Source: Chryseobacterium angstadtii
Lineage (GTDB): Bacteria; Bacteroidota; Bacteroidia; Flavobacteriales; Weeksellaceae
DNA: 64,000 bases
Direction of reading: 5' to 3'
Assembly (NCBI RefSeq): GCF_001045465.1
Contig: NZ_LFND01000001.1
Coordinates: 744,001 to 808,000, forward strand
The translations under genes and the position numbers were made by a program. This document shows, piece after piece, positions 25,000 to 32,602 of the stretch; the stretch's first letter is position 1, and every line of letters begins with the position of its first letter. The notes below the pieces were generated by a model. That model worked only from the letters and a program-made list of their open reading frames with translations, was not told where the DNA came from and ran no database searches.

Positions 25000-25592
25000 T
25001 CTTGCCTACATTTTTCAACCCTAGCCAGAGGCTTGAAAGAATACTTCCTTCCTGTAGCCAGATTCTTACAAAGATAGTTTTTTTTAATCAGACCTTCTAA
25101 TAAATACTTTTCGTTCCGGTATATAAAAAATTCTCCTTTTTGAAGCTCTTCAATAAAATGCAGCCTATCATCCTGTTTTTCAGTATGAAAATATCTTACC
25201 AGATCGGGGCTTGCCATAAAATTGGCTTTTGGAGATTTTGAAAATCTAATGATGATGGGCTTCAGATCTTCATCGTAGACATCAATACTTTCAAGAAGCA
25301 TATTTCTGAAGGTCTCCTTCCACTCGTTACCGTGCGGAGATATCCTGCGCCCGTATTTTTCAAAGGCAATCAAATGAGCCAGCTCATGGGTAAGCACAAA
25401 GAAAAACAGCGGCGGCGTCAATGTAGAATTGACTGTTATTTCATGAGAATTATCCGGAAGTTTTCTGTAATCTCCGAGTTTCGAGTTTCGGCTGCGTGTC
25501 ACTTTAATATGAATAAAATAATCTGCAAACCAAACCCTTAGGTATTTCAGTGTATTTTGAGGTAAATATTTTTCTAGTGACTGGATAGACAT
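24993..25592 (-). CDS. SprT-like zinc metalloprotein
   Basis: A 199-residue protein with an HExxH zinc site, FVLTHELAHLIAF (H69, E70, H73), and a third ligand, probably H87 in RRISPHGNEWK. The C-terminal part keeps zinc-ribbon-like cysteines only partly (KNYLCKNLATGR and a final EKCRQEC). SprT/Spartan relatives in eukaryotes cut DNA-protein crosslinks; the bacterial role is not established. It starts 1 base after the TolC-like gene stop and overlaps manC. Confidence 0.85.
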   Translation of the reverse strand: MSIQSLEKYLPQNTLKYLRVWFADYFIHIKVTRSRNSKLGDYRKLPDNSHEITVNSTLTPPLFFFVLTHELAHLIAFEKYGRRISPHGNEWKETFRNMLLESIDVYDEDLKPIIIRFSKSPKANFMASPDLVRYFHTEKQDDRLHFIEELQKGEFFIYRNEKYLLEGLIKKNYLCKNLATGRKYSFKPLARVEKCRQEC

Positions 25593-25593
25593 T

Positions 25594-26919
25594 TTACAAA
25601 GTTAATGGAATTCCCGAATAGAAATTCAGCAATTTAAGACTGAAAAGATAATTATATCTTGCCTGAGCCACAGATCCCTGTGCATTCGCATAATTATTTC
25701 TGGCCACATTCACGTCGTAAATTGTAGATCTTCCCGCTGCATAGCTTTTATCGGCAAAATCCAAAGCCAGTTTTGTACTTTTTTCGGTTTCCACTGCCGA
25801 AAGGAAAGTTTCATAGTTGGCATCTGCATCAAACTGAGCTTTCTGCACATTCTGTCTTACCGTATTTTTTTGCTGTTCCAGTGTATTTTTCGCGACACTC
25901 TGGTTGATTTTAGACTGCTCTACCTGAAGTTTCGTAATTCCTTTGTTGAAAATGGGAACATTCAGTGAAAGTCCTACATTCTGCCCGAAGTTATCTTTAT
26001 ACTGCTGGAAAAAACTTGGCTGACTGGAATTTAAACCATTGTTATTCAAAAGGTTATTATAGAACGAAGAAATTCCCGCATTAGCTGTCAGGGTTGGCCA
26101 AAAAGCTGTTCTGGCTACCTCCGTCTGAACTTCCGAAGCCCTGATTCTGCTTTCTGCAGCTTTTATCTGAGGCTGTGTTTCGTAAGCGGTGGCAAGAACA
26201 TCATCTATCGATTTAAGTTGGGAAGGCAATGCATCCGGAACATTCACATCTTCCACATCAAATCCTTTATAATCAGGAAGCTGCAAAAGCTGAACAATGG
26301 CAAACAAAGCTCTTCCAACATTGATTTCAGCTGTCTTCAGGTTTTGTTTTTCTCTTGCAAGCGCAGCTTCGGCCTCGGCCAGAATAGTCTGTGCAGTTGT
26401 TCCAACCTGAGTGGTTATTTTTGCCCTGTCATATTGTTTCTGAGCGTTTTCCACAGCACTCTGAGAGATTTTTACGATTTCTTTATTCAGAAGAACGGTA
26501 AGATATTGCTGAGCGATTTGCAGAGAAATATCATTTTTAATGGTTTCGATATCATACTGGCTGGCTTCTACATCAAACTGTATTTTTCTGATGTTTTTCT
26601 CCAGTCTGCCATTGTTGTACACCAGGATATCTGCACCAAGACCGGCATTATTGCTGTATCTGTCATTTCGGATACTCCCTGTTCCCAGCGATGCCTGCCC
26701 GAAACTCACATTATTTCCCATGTTTGCAGATACGGAAGGCAGATATTCTTTTCTCGCCATTTTAAGATTAGAATCCTGGATCTGTTTAGAATATTGATTT
26801 TGGATAATCTGAAGATTATGCTCTACCGCATAGTCTACACATTCTTTTAAGGACCATTTTTTCTGAGCACTCATGCCAAGACAGCTTAATCCAAAAACGA
26901 TAATCCAAAGTTTTTTCAT
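25594..26919 (-). CDS. TolC family outer-membrane efflux protein
   Basis: A 441-residue outer-membrane channel protein. The signal peptide is MKKLWIIVFGLSCLGMSAQ and the mature part opens with WSLKECVDYAVEHNLQI, the classical TolC-family first helix. Long amphipathic helices with heptads follow (about residues 160-220 and 330-420), interrupted by strands such as AFWPTLTANAGISSF and GLSLNVPIFNKG. I chose the Met that directly precedes the signal peptide, not the one ten codons upstream. No membrane-fusion or pump gene is adjacent, which is unusual; the partners must be elsewhere. Confidence 0.9.
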   Translation of the reverse strand: MKKLWIIVFGLSCLGMSAQKKWSLKECVDYAVEHNLQIIQNQYSKQIQDSNLKMARKEYLPSVSANMGNNVSFGQASLGTGSIRNDRYSNNAGLGADILVYNNGRLEKNIRKIQFDVEASQYDIETIKNDISLQIAQQYLTVLLNKEIVKISQSAVENAQKQYDRAKITTQVGTTAQTILAEAEAALAREKQNLKTAEINVGRALFAIVQLLQLPDYKGFDVEDVNVPDALPSQLKSIDDVLATAYETQPQIKAAESRIRASEVQTEVARTAFWPTLTANAGISSFYNNLLNNNGLNSSQPSFFQQYKDNFGQNVGLSLNVPIFNKGITKLQVEQSKINQSVAKNTLEQQKNTVRQNVQKAQFDADANYETFLSAVETEKSTKLALDFADKSYAAGRSTIYDVNVARNNYANAQGSVAQARYNYLFSLKLLNFYSGIPLTL

Positions 26920-26946
26920 ATTAATAATTTTCAATATTAGACGAGC

Positions 26947-26954
26947 CAAATATA
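26947..26954 (-). promoter_or_regulatory. -7 element of the TolC-SprT-manC operon
   Basis: TATATTTG on the minus strand, 27 bases before the ATG at 26919. Confidence 0.5.
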
Positions 26955-27016
26955 AAAAAGTTACAGTTTTGAAAATTAATATTTTATTTTAAAAAAACTT
27001 TTGAGAATTTTGTATC

Positions 27017-28261
27017 ATGACAAACGGACAATATCAGGAAGCTGTGGACTGGCTTTTCGTACAGGCTCCTAACTATCAGATCGACGGTGTGAAGGCCTAC
27101 AAGCCTGGATTGGATAATATTACAAAGTTGTGCAACTTCTTTGGAAACCCGCAGGAAAAGATACAGTGCATCCATATCGGAGGCACCAACGGAAAGGGAT
27201 CTTCGAGCAATATGCTGGCTTCAGTTCTGCAGGAAGCAGGTTATAAAGTAGGTTTATACAACTCTCCTCACCTGATAGATTTTACGGAACGTATTAAAGT
27301 AAATGGGAAAAACTGCGATAAAGAATTTGTTTTCAATTTTATTCAAAAGCTGAAAACTCTTCCTGAGGATATTCTTCCTTCTTTTTTTGAGTTTACTACC
27401 ATTATGGCTTTTGAATATTTTTATCAGCAAGGAGTAGATTTTGCCATTATTGAAGTGGGTCTCGGCGGAAGACTGGATTCTACCAATATCATCACACCTC
27501 TGGTTTCAGCCATTACCAATGTAAAACTGGATCACCAGAATATTTTAGGAGATACCATTGAACAGATTGCTACAGAAAAAGCAGGCATCATCAAGCATGG
27601 TATTCCGATTGTTTCAGGAGACGAAAACGATTCGGTAAAAGATATTATCAGAAAGAAGGCAACCCATGAAAATGCTCCTTTTACAGATGCTACCACAATC
27701 CATTCGGATCTGGATTCTGATCTTAAAGGTAATTATCAAAAGAAAAACATCCGTGTTGTTCTCGCTATGATTGAAGAATTAAAGAAACTCAACATTCAGG
27801 TTTCGGACGAACATATTGAGCAGGGATTACTTCATGTCCACCAGAACACAGGATTTATAGGCCGCTGGTTCGAATTCTCGAAAAATCCGCTGACCATCTG
27901 TGATACCGGACACAACCAGGCCGGACTGGAGTATGTATTTTCTCAGCTAAATACCATTGACCGCCGCAAACATATTATTCTGGGCTTTGTGAATGACAAA
28001 AAAATAGATGAAGTAATGAATATTCTTCCGGAAAATTCAGAATTTTATTTTGCAAAACCATCCATCAGCAGAGGAAGACACCCGGAAGATTATGAAAATC
28101 TGCTGGTGCAGGCAAAAATTTCTTACAAAATTTTAGATTCTGTACAGGCCGCGTATCTTTCTGCTAAAGAGCGGTGTACAACCGAAGAAATGATTTTTAT
28201 AGGCGGAAGTAACTTTGTAGTGGGAGAATTTTTAGAAAAAAATTTGGAGATTTCCGAATAA
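27017..28261 (+). CDS. folC: Bifunctional folylpolyglutamate synthase/dihydrofolate synthase
   Basis: A 414-residue Mur-ligase-fold enzyme that adds Glu to dihydropteroate and to folates. The ATP loop IGGTNGKGSSSNML is at residues 54-67; IEVGLGGRLDSTNIITP, the metal-binding segment with a conserved Gly-Gly-Arg-x-Asp, follows near residue 147, then AITNVKLDHQNILGDTIEQIA. The C-terminal domain has the ICDTGHNQAGLEYVF motif. Length is typical. It stands divergent from the TolC operon, with 97 bases between starts. Its 3' end contains the tRNA promoter. Confidence 0.95.
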   Translation: MTNGQYQEAVDWLFVQAPNYQIDGVKAYKPGLDNITKLCNFFGNPQEKIQCIHIGGTNGKGSSSNMLASVLQEAGYKVGLYNSPHLIDFTERIKVNGKNCDKEFVFNFIQKLKTLPEDILPSFFEFTTIMAFEYFYQQGVDFAIIEVGLGGRLDSTNIITPLVSAITNVKLDHQNILGDTIEQIATEKAGIIKHGIPIVSGDENDSVKDIIRKKATHENAPFTDATTIHSDLDSDLKGNYQKKNIRVVLAMIEELKKLNIQVSDEHIEQGLLHVHQNTGFIGRWFEFSKNPLTICDTGHNQAGLEYVFSQLNTIDRRKHIILGFVNDKKIDEVMNILPENSEFYFAKPSISRGRHPEDYENLLVQAKISYKILDSVQAAYLSAKERCTTEEMIFIGGSNFVVGEFLEKNLEISE

Positions 28262-28273
28262 GTCGTATATTTG
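28244..28273 (+). promoter_or_regulatory. Promoter of the tRNA-Val pair
   Basis: TTG (28244-28246) and TATATTTG (28266-28273) are separated by 19 bases, a complete match to the Bacteroidota primary promoter TTG-N17-23-TAnnTTTG. The -33 half lies inside the folC coding sequence. The mature tRNA begins 30 bases after the -7 element. Confidence 0.8.
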
Positions 28274-28302
28274 CACCACTCTAAACGAGGAAACAAGTAT
28301 AG

Positions 28303-28377
28303 GGGCTCTTAGCTCAGTTGGTTCAGAGCATCTGGTTTACACCCAGAGGGTCGGGGGTTCGAATCCCTCAGGGCCCA
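28303..28377 (+). tRNA. tRNA-Val (anticodon TAC), copy 1
   Basis: A 75-base cloverleaf: acceptor GGGCTCT pairs with AGGGCCC, the D-loop has AGCTCAGTTGG, the anticodon stem TCTGG/CCAGA encloses TTTACAC, giving anticodon TAC, and the T-loop is GGTTCGAATCC. The discriminator is A and the 3' CCA is not encoded. UAC reads the GUA codon and probably the other Val codons. Confidence 0.96.
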
Positions 28378-28411
28378 CACAAAGGATACTGAAGCCTTTC
28401 AAAAAATTTCA

Positions 28412-28486
28412 GGGCTCTTAGCTCAGTTGGTTCAGAGCATCTGGTTTACACCCAGAGGGTCGGGGGTTCGAATCCCTCAGGGCCCA
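28412..28486 (+). tRNA. tRNA-Val (anticodon TAC), copy 2
   Basis: Identical in all 75 bases to the copy 109 bases upstream. The 34-base spacer between them is not duplicated. Both are made from one promoter and end at a shared terminator. Confidence 0.96.
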
Positions 28487-28487
28487 C

Positions 28488-28519
28488 AAAATCTCTCAGG
28501 AAACTGGGAGATTTTTTTT
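28488..28519 (+). terminator. Terminator of the tRNA-Val operon
   Basis: AAATCTCTCAG (28489-28499) and CTGGGAGATTT (28504-28514) pair around a GAAA tetraloop, followed by Ts. Its T-run also contains the -33 TTG of the next gene's promoter. Confidence 0.88.
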
Positions 28520-28550
28520 GTTTAAACATCCGGAGAATTCTTTACCTTTG
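28518..28550 (+). promoter_or_regulatory. Promoter of the glycosyltransferase gene
   Basis: TTG (28518-28520) and TACCTTTG (28543-28550) with a 22-base spacer match the Bacteroidota consensus. The -7 element is 29 bases before the TTG start codon. Confidence 0.7.
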
Positions 28551-28579
28551 GGAGTTCAAAGCCTTAAATACCCCGTTTT

Positions 28580-29701
28580 TTGAAGGAAATTCACCTTATA
28601 TCATTCAATTATCCCTACCCTCCCAGCTATGGTGGAATTATAGATGTTTACTATAAAATCAAAGCTTTGTCGGATCTGGGCATAAAGATTCATCTTCATT
28701 GTTTTGTAGACACGGTTCCCGAGACCGTTGATCAGGAGATCAAAGACAGTACAGAAAATGTTTTTTTCTATAAAAAAAAGAAAAACCCGCTTCACTATTT
28801 CTCCAAAATTCCTTTTGCGGCAGCTATAAGAACATCTGATGTACTTTTGGACAATCTGGCGGCCATTCATGCTCCTATTTTGTTTGAAGGACTACAGACC
28901 ACTTCTATCATCTGCAAACTGAAAAACAAAGGCTACAGTCTGTATCTTCGCTACCATAATAATGAAGCCGAGTACTACAAAGGGCTTTCCTCTTCAGAAA
29001 AAAACCTGTTTAAAAAGATTATTTACAGGATAGAAGCATTCAAATATGCGGACTATCAAAAGAAACTCTTAAGAGAATTTGAAAAGGTTTTCTGCCTTTC
29101 CGGAAAGGAATTTAATGAAGTAGATTCTTATTCAAAAAATGCAGGCTTTATCCCTATTTTTCACGGCAACAGGTCTGTAAAGCATCTTGGTAAGAAAGGT
29201 GACTATTTTCTTTTTCATGGGGACCTCACCATTTCGGACAACAAAAAGGCTTTGGATGAAACTATCAGCATGTTTAAAAATCTTCCTGAGCATCAACTTG
29301 TAATCGCTTCTGACCGGGCCAGTGATGATGCAAGGAAAAAAATCAGCAGTATAGAAAACATCAGTCTTGTTCCTATTGAAACGACTGAAAATCTTCACTC
29401 TCTTTTTGAAAAAGCACACGCCAATATCCTACTCTCCTATCAGAATTCAGGAACAAAGGTGAAACTATTTAACGCACTGTATAACAGCCGGTTTGTGATT
29501 GTAAATCAGAATATAACCGATGATGATTCTTTGATCAGTTTATGTCATCAAGGGACTAATCCGGATGAAATTCGCAGGCAGATCATAGAAATAGCCGGCA
29601 AGGATTATCTTGAAAATGAATTCAGAAGTGAAGTTCTGGGAAAAAAATATTCTGATGATGCCAAAGCTGAAGAAATGGCAAAAGTGATTTTTAAAGATTG
29701 A
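28580..29701 (+). CDS. Glycosyltransferase (GT4-like), TTG start
   Basis: A 373-residue GT-B-fold glycosyltransferase. The N-terminal Rossmann segment is ISFNYPYPPSYGGIIDVYYKI with a Gly-Gly donor loop, and the C-terminal half holds YFLFHGDLTISDNKKALDE and IPIFHGNRSVKHLGKKG, like family-4 or related polysaccharide transferases. The usual E-x7-E motif is not clear, so the family is uncertain. Translation starts at TTG (28580); there is no ATG that would keep the N-terminal strand. Its 3' end overlaps the convergent GT9 gene by 11 bases. Confidence 0.8.
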   Translation: MKEIHLISFNYPYPPSYGGIIDVYYKIKALSDLGIKIHLHCFVDTVPETVDQEIKDSTENVFFYKKKKNPLHYFSKIPFAAAIRTSDVLLDNLAAIHAPILFEGLQTTSIICKLKNKGYSLYLRYHNNEAEYYKGLSSSEKNLFKKIIYRIEAFKYADYQKKLLREFEKVFCLSGKEFNEVDSYSKNAGFIPIFHGNRSVKHLGKKGDYFLFHGDLTISDNKKALDETISMFKNLPEHQLVIASDRASDDARKKISSIENISLVPIETTENLHSLFEKAHANILLSYQNSGTKVKLFNALYNSRFVIVNQNITDDDSLISLCHQGTNPDEIRRQIIEIAGKDYLENEFRSEVLGKKYSDDAKAEEMAKVIFKD

Positions 29702-30662
29702 CCGCTTCCACGATTTTCTGTACATTAAGCTCTTCAAGACACGCCCAGTCTCCACGATAACATTCTTTATCACCGAAAACAGAACACGGCCTGCAGGTAA
29801 GATCTTTCACCTGAACCACATCTTTTTCGCTCTGCCCAAAACCTAAAAATCCGGCGTACGGATGGGTTGCTCCCCAAATGGAAATACATCGGGTTCCCAT
29901 AAGGCTTGCAAGATGCATATTAGCTGAATCCATGGAAATCATCAGTTCCAGTTCCGAGATTTTATGAAGTTCCTCTGAAAGGTTTAATTTTCCGGAAAGA
30001 CTTTTTGTATTGGGAATTTCACGTTCCCATTTTTCAAGGGTTTCCGTTTCTTTTTTCCCGCCTCCGAAGAAGTAAATGGTATGTTTTTGAGCCAAAATCC
30101 TGGCCAGTTCGTAAGATTTTTCCAAAGGAAGCATTTTTCCTTTATGCTGGGCAAAAGGAGCCAGACCGATTCCTGATTTTACCCCTGATATTGGCCTTAA
30201 CTTATGAGACAGCTCCACTTTAAAGCCCATCGCACGGAAAACATCTGCATAGCGCTCTACAGTCTTTTTAAGCTGAACTTTATTCAGGTTCCAGACGTCT
30301 GTGAGCTCTTCTTTTTCTTCTTTTCCTTTATTGATTTTGAATACTTTAAGCCCTTTTCTGGAGTAGATTTTATCCAGAATCTTAGTTCTGATCACATCAT
30401 GAAGATTGGCTATAAAATCAGGATTAAATTCCCAGTTTAATTCATTGGCTAATCTCCTCAGACCAAAGAATCCCTTATAATCATCAAGGTTAACACCTTT
30501 GAATATAACATTCGGAATATCAGCAAATAAGCTCTCAAAATTCTTTCTGGAAACCATGACAATTTCAACATCCGGATTCTGCTCCAGAAATTCCCTGAAG
30601 ACAGGTGCTGTCATGGCGACATCACCGAAAGCTGAAAAACGATATGCTAGAATTCGTGTCAC
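29691..30662 (-). CDS. Glycosyltransferase family 9 (heptosyltransferase-like)
   Basis: A 323-residue enzyme of the ADP-heptose:LPS heptosyltransferase type, which builds the inner core of lipopolysaccharide. The N-terminus ILAYRFSAFGDVAMTAPVF is the family opening, IGLAPFAQHKGKMLPLEKSY lies at the donor site, and SMDSANMHLASLMGTRCISIWGATHP is the conserved C-terminal nucleotide-binding segment. Four cysteines lie near the end (CRPCSVFGDKECYRGDWACLEEL), as in many GT9 proteins. It is 2 bases after sufE. Confidence 0.9.
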   Translation of the reverse strand: MTRILAYRFSAFGDVAMTAPVFREFLEQNPDVEIVMVSRKNFESLFADIPNVIFKGVNLDDYKGFFGLRRLANELNWEFNPDFIANLHDVIRTKILDKIYSRKGLKVFKINKGKEEKEELTDVWNLNKVQLKKTVERYADVFRAMGFKVELSHKLRPISGVKSGIGLAPFAQHKGKMLPLEKSYELARILAQKHTIYFFGGGKKETETLEKWEREIPNTKSLSGKLNLSEELHKISELELMISMDSANMHLASLMGTRCISIWGATHPYAGFLGFGQSEKDVVQVKDLTCRPCSVFGDKECYRGDWACLEELNVQKIVEAVNL

Positions 30663-30664
30663 GA

Positions 30665-31084
30665 CTAGGATTTTAGCTGATAGGCAACTGCGTAAAACTT
30701 GATTTGTTTGGTCATGGCCATTAAACCGTTGGCTCTGGAAGGAGAAAGAAACTCCTGAAGCCCGATTTCTGCGATAAATTCAAAATCTGAATCTAAGATC
30801 TCCTGTGTAGAATGACCGCTGTAAATGCTTACCAAAAGAGATACGATCCCTTTGGGAAGAATCCCGTCTGAGTCAGCATTGAAAAACAGTTTACCGTCTT
30901 TGAATTCAGCATCGATCCACACCTTGCTCTGACAGCCTTTAATAAGATTATCCTCTGTCTTTCTGTCCTCAGGCAGACCTTTCAGTTCTTTTCCAAGATC
31001 AATAATGTACTCGTATTTCTGCTCCCAGTCATCAAGAAACGCAAATTCTTCAATTATTTCCTGCTGTTTTTCTTTAATGGTCAT
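30665..31084 (-). CDS. sufE: SufE family sulphur-acceptor protein
   Basis: A 139-residue protein that accepts persulphide sulphur from the cysteine desulphurase SufS. The sulphur-carrying Cys is C51 in NLIKGCQSKVWIDAEF; GLPEDRKTEDN before it and FLSPSRANGLMAMTKQIK after it are conserved. No suf cluster is adjacent, so the partners are elsewhere. TATCTTTG (minus strand, 31105-31112) lies 20 bases upstream as its -7 element. It is probably co-transcribed with the GT9 gene. Confidence 0.93.
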   Translation of the reverse strand: MTIKEKQQEIIEEFAFLDDWEQKYEYIIDLGKELKGLPEDRKTEDNLIKGCQSKVWIDAEFKDGKLFFNADSDGILPKGIVSLLVSIYSGHSTQEILDSDFEFIAEIGLQEFLSPSRANGLMAMTKQIKFYAVAYQLKS

Positions 31085-31104
31085 TTTTTAACAATTATCT
31101 TTTG

Positions 31105-31112
31105 CAAAGATA
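31105..31112 (-). promoter_or_regulatory. -7 element of the sufE operon
   Basis: TATCTTTG on the minus strand, 20 bases before the sufE ATG; the -33 half is not clear. Confidence 0.5.
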
Positions 31113-31128
31113 GCCATTTTTATAAAGA

Positions 31129-32226
31129 TTATTTGTGAGATGCTTTTTCAAAGAGCTGCAAAATTTTCATTTCCTCATTTTCCCAGCAGAATACATCGGC
31201 AGCTTTATCCAGTTCATTTCCATAGTCTTTCCTTCCTCTTTTCAAGACTCTGTTAATGGCTTTTTGGATGGTATCCGGTTGATGATCCGTAATAATTTCA
31301 CCTATATCAAACTGGTTCTTAATCCGTTGCATTTCAGGGAAATTAATCATCACCAGCGGCACTCTGGACTGGATATAGTCACAGACTTTATTGGGAAGAG
31401 AATACAAATAGCTTACCCCGTTATTTTCTTCGAGGCTAAAGCCCACATCTGCGGTTTTGGTTACTTCCCTGAGGTTTTCCGGCTTCAGTTTTCCCAGAAA
31501 AAACACTTTATCCTGAAGTTTTTCCTGAACAACAAGGTTTTCATATGTTTTTTTCAAAGGTCCGTCTCCTGCAATCTTTAAAACAGCATCCTGAATGAAA
31601 TGCATAGCTAAAATTGCCCTGTCTATTCCCCGCGATTGGTTTACCGCTCCCTGATACAGTATAATTTTAGGATGATTGTCCGGAATTTCCGGTACAGAAA
31701 GAATTTTTCGCGGGATATTCCTTACTACTACAGAATTGACTTTGTATTTTTCATGAAACCATTCTGCATAGCTTTGGCTTTCCGTCATCATAAATTCTAT
31801 TTTGGGAAGAATATTCCCTTCCAGCAGTCGCCAGAATTTTTGAGAGAATCTGTTTTGTACCGACGGCATTTCCGTAAAAATCTCATGACTGTCGAAAACC
31901 AGCGGAATATTCAACTTTTTTGCAATCAGGTAGTTGGGAAGAAGTGCGTCAATATCATTGGCATGAAGAATTGTATTTTGATCTGCTTTTTTCTTCAGAA
32001 GCTTATACAGTTTCCAGTTGAATTCAAAATAAGCCGTTTTTAAACTTTTAGACTTCAGTTCTATTCTGGAAAAAGGATATGGGCGTTCCATTTCTTCATT
32101 GCCGCCCCAGTCGTTTCCTATAACTTCTACAGGGTACCCGTTGTCAAAAAGCGTTTTACAGACCTTTTCTATTCTCTGATCCGTATAGAGGTTGCTAAAA
32201 GCAGAAGTAAGTATTTTTTTCTTCAT
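31129..32226 (-). CDS. Glycosyltransferase family 4
   Basis: A 365-residue GT-B glycosyltransferase. The N-terminus KKKILTSAFSNLYTDQRIEKV, then ILHANDIDALLPNYLIAKKLNIPLVFDSHEIF at about residues 80-112, is typical of GT4; ILYQGAVNQSRGIDRAILAM (about 200-220) is the donor-domain start and VGFSLEENNGVSYLYSLPNKVCDYIQSRVPLVM holds the E-x7-like donor site. I chose the ATG that overlaps the stop codon of the upstream small gene as TAATG; the frame is open 25 codons further. Its substrate is unknown; probably cell-envelope glycan. Confidence 0.9.
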   Translation of the reverse strand: MKKKILTSAFSNLYTDQRIEKVCKTLFDNGYPVEVIGNDWGGNEEMERPYPFSRIELKSKSLKTAYFEFNWKLYKLLKKKADQNTILHANDIDALLPNYLIAKKLNIPLVFDSHEIFTEMPSVQNRFSQKFWRLLEGNILPKIEFMMTESQSYAEWFHEKYKVNSVVVRNIPRKILSVPEIPDNHPKIILYQGAVNQSRGIDRAILAMHFIQDAVLKIAGDGPLKKTYENLVVQEKLQDKVFFLGKLKPENLREVTKTADVGFSLEENNGVSYLYSLPNKVCDYIQSRVPLVMINFPEMQRIKNQFDIGEIITDHQPDTIQKAINRVLKRGRKDYGNELDKAADVFCWENEEMKILQLFEKASHK

Positions 32227-32450
32227 TAATCCTTCTTTCCAAATAATAAATGATAAATCTGAATAAAGCAAATCAGCCCGTTTGGAATAATAACCGGCCA
32301 TAATGGTCCACTAAAGAAGCCATAAATGACAAAACACATACAGCCTATCATATTAACGATTCTGATTTTTCTTACATCTTTCAGTATGAAACTCAATACG
32401 ATAAAAACGGAGGCAGAGTATCCTATGTAAGTAGTAATTTCAGGATTCAT
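32226..32450 (-). CDS. Small three-helix membrane protein (YgjV/SemiSWEET-like)
   Basis: A 74-residue protein that is nearly all membrane: helices at about residues 6-25, 31-50 and 54-70. The pattern GYSASVFIVLSFILKD, IRIVNMIGCMCFVIYG and VIIPNGLICFIQIYHLL resembles a single triple-helix bundle of the SemiSWEET/PQ-loop type, with PN in place of PQ. E. coli YgjV-like proteins share the look. Its stop overlaps the glycosyltransferase start. TAAGTTTG on the minus strand (32470-32477) is a likely -7 element. Transport function is not shown. Confidence 0.7.
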   Translation of the reverse strand: MNPEITTYIGYSASVFIVLSFILKDVRKIRIVNMIGCMCFVIYGFFSGPLWPVIIPNGLICFIQIYHLLFGKKD

Positions 32451-32602
32451 GAGAAATATTTAAGGGTAACAAACTTAATCATTTTCAATAAGATAATAAA
32501 ATTTTTTACTGCCATAAAGTCATTAATTGATTTTTGGTAAAATATTTGTAATTTAGATAATGAATAAATGGCACTGTTGCTATTATTCTAATGAGATATA
32601 TT

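Noticed and set aside
31105..31112. sufE being part of a suf operon
   Set aside because: The neighbours are two glycosyltransferases; no sufS, sufB, sufC or sufD gene is present in the window.
27017..32450. A complete surface-polysaccharide cluster
   Set aside because: There are three glycosyltransferases and, further left, manC, but no polymerase, flippase, or sugar-modification set; the genes are on both strands and interrupted by folC, tRNAs and sufE.
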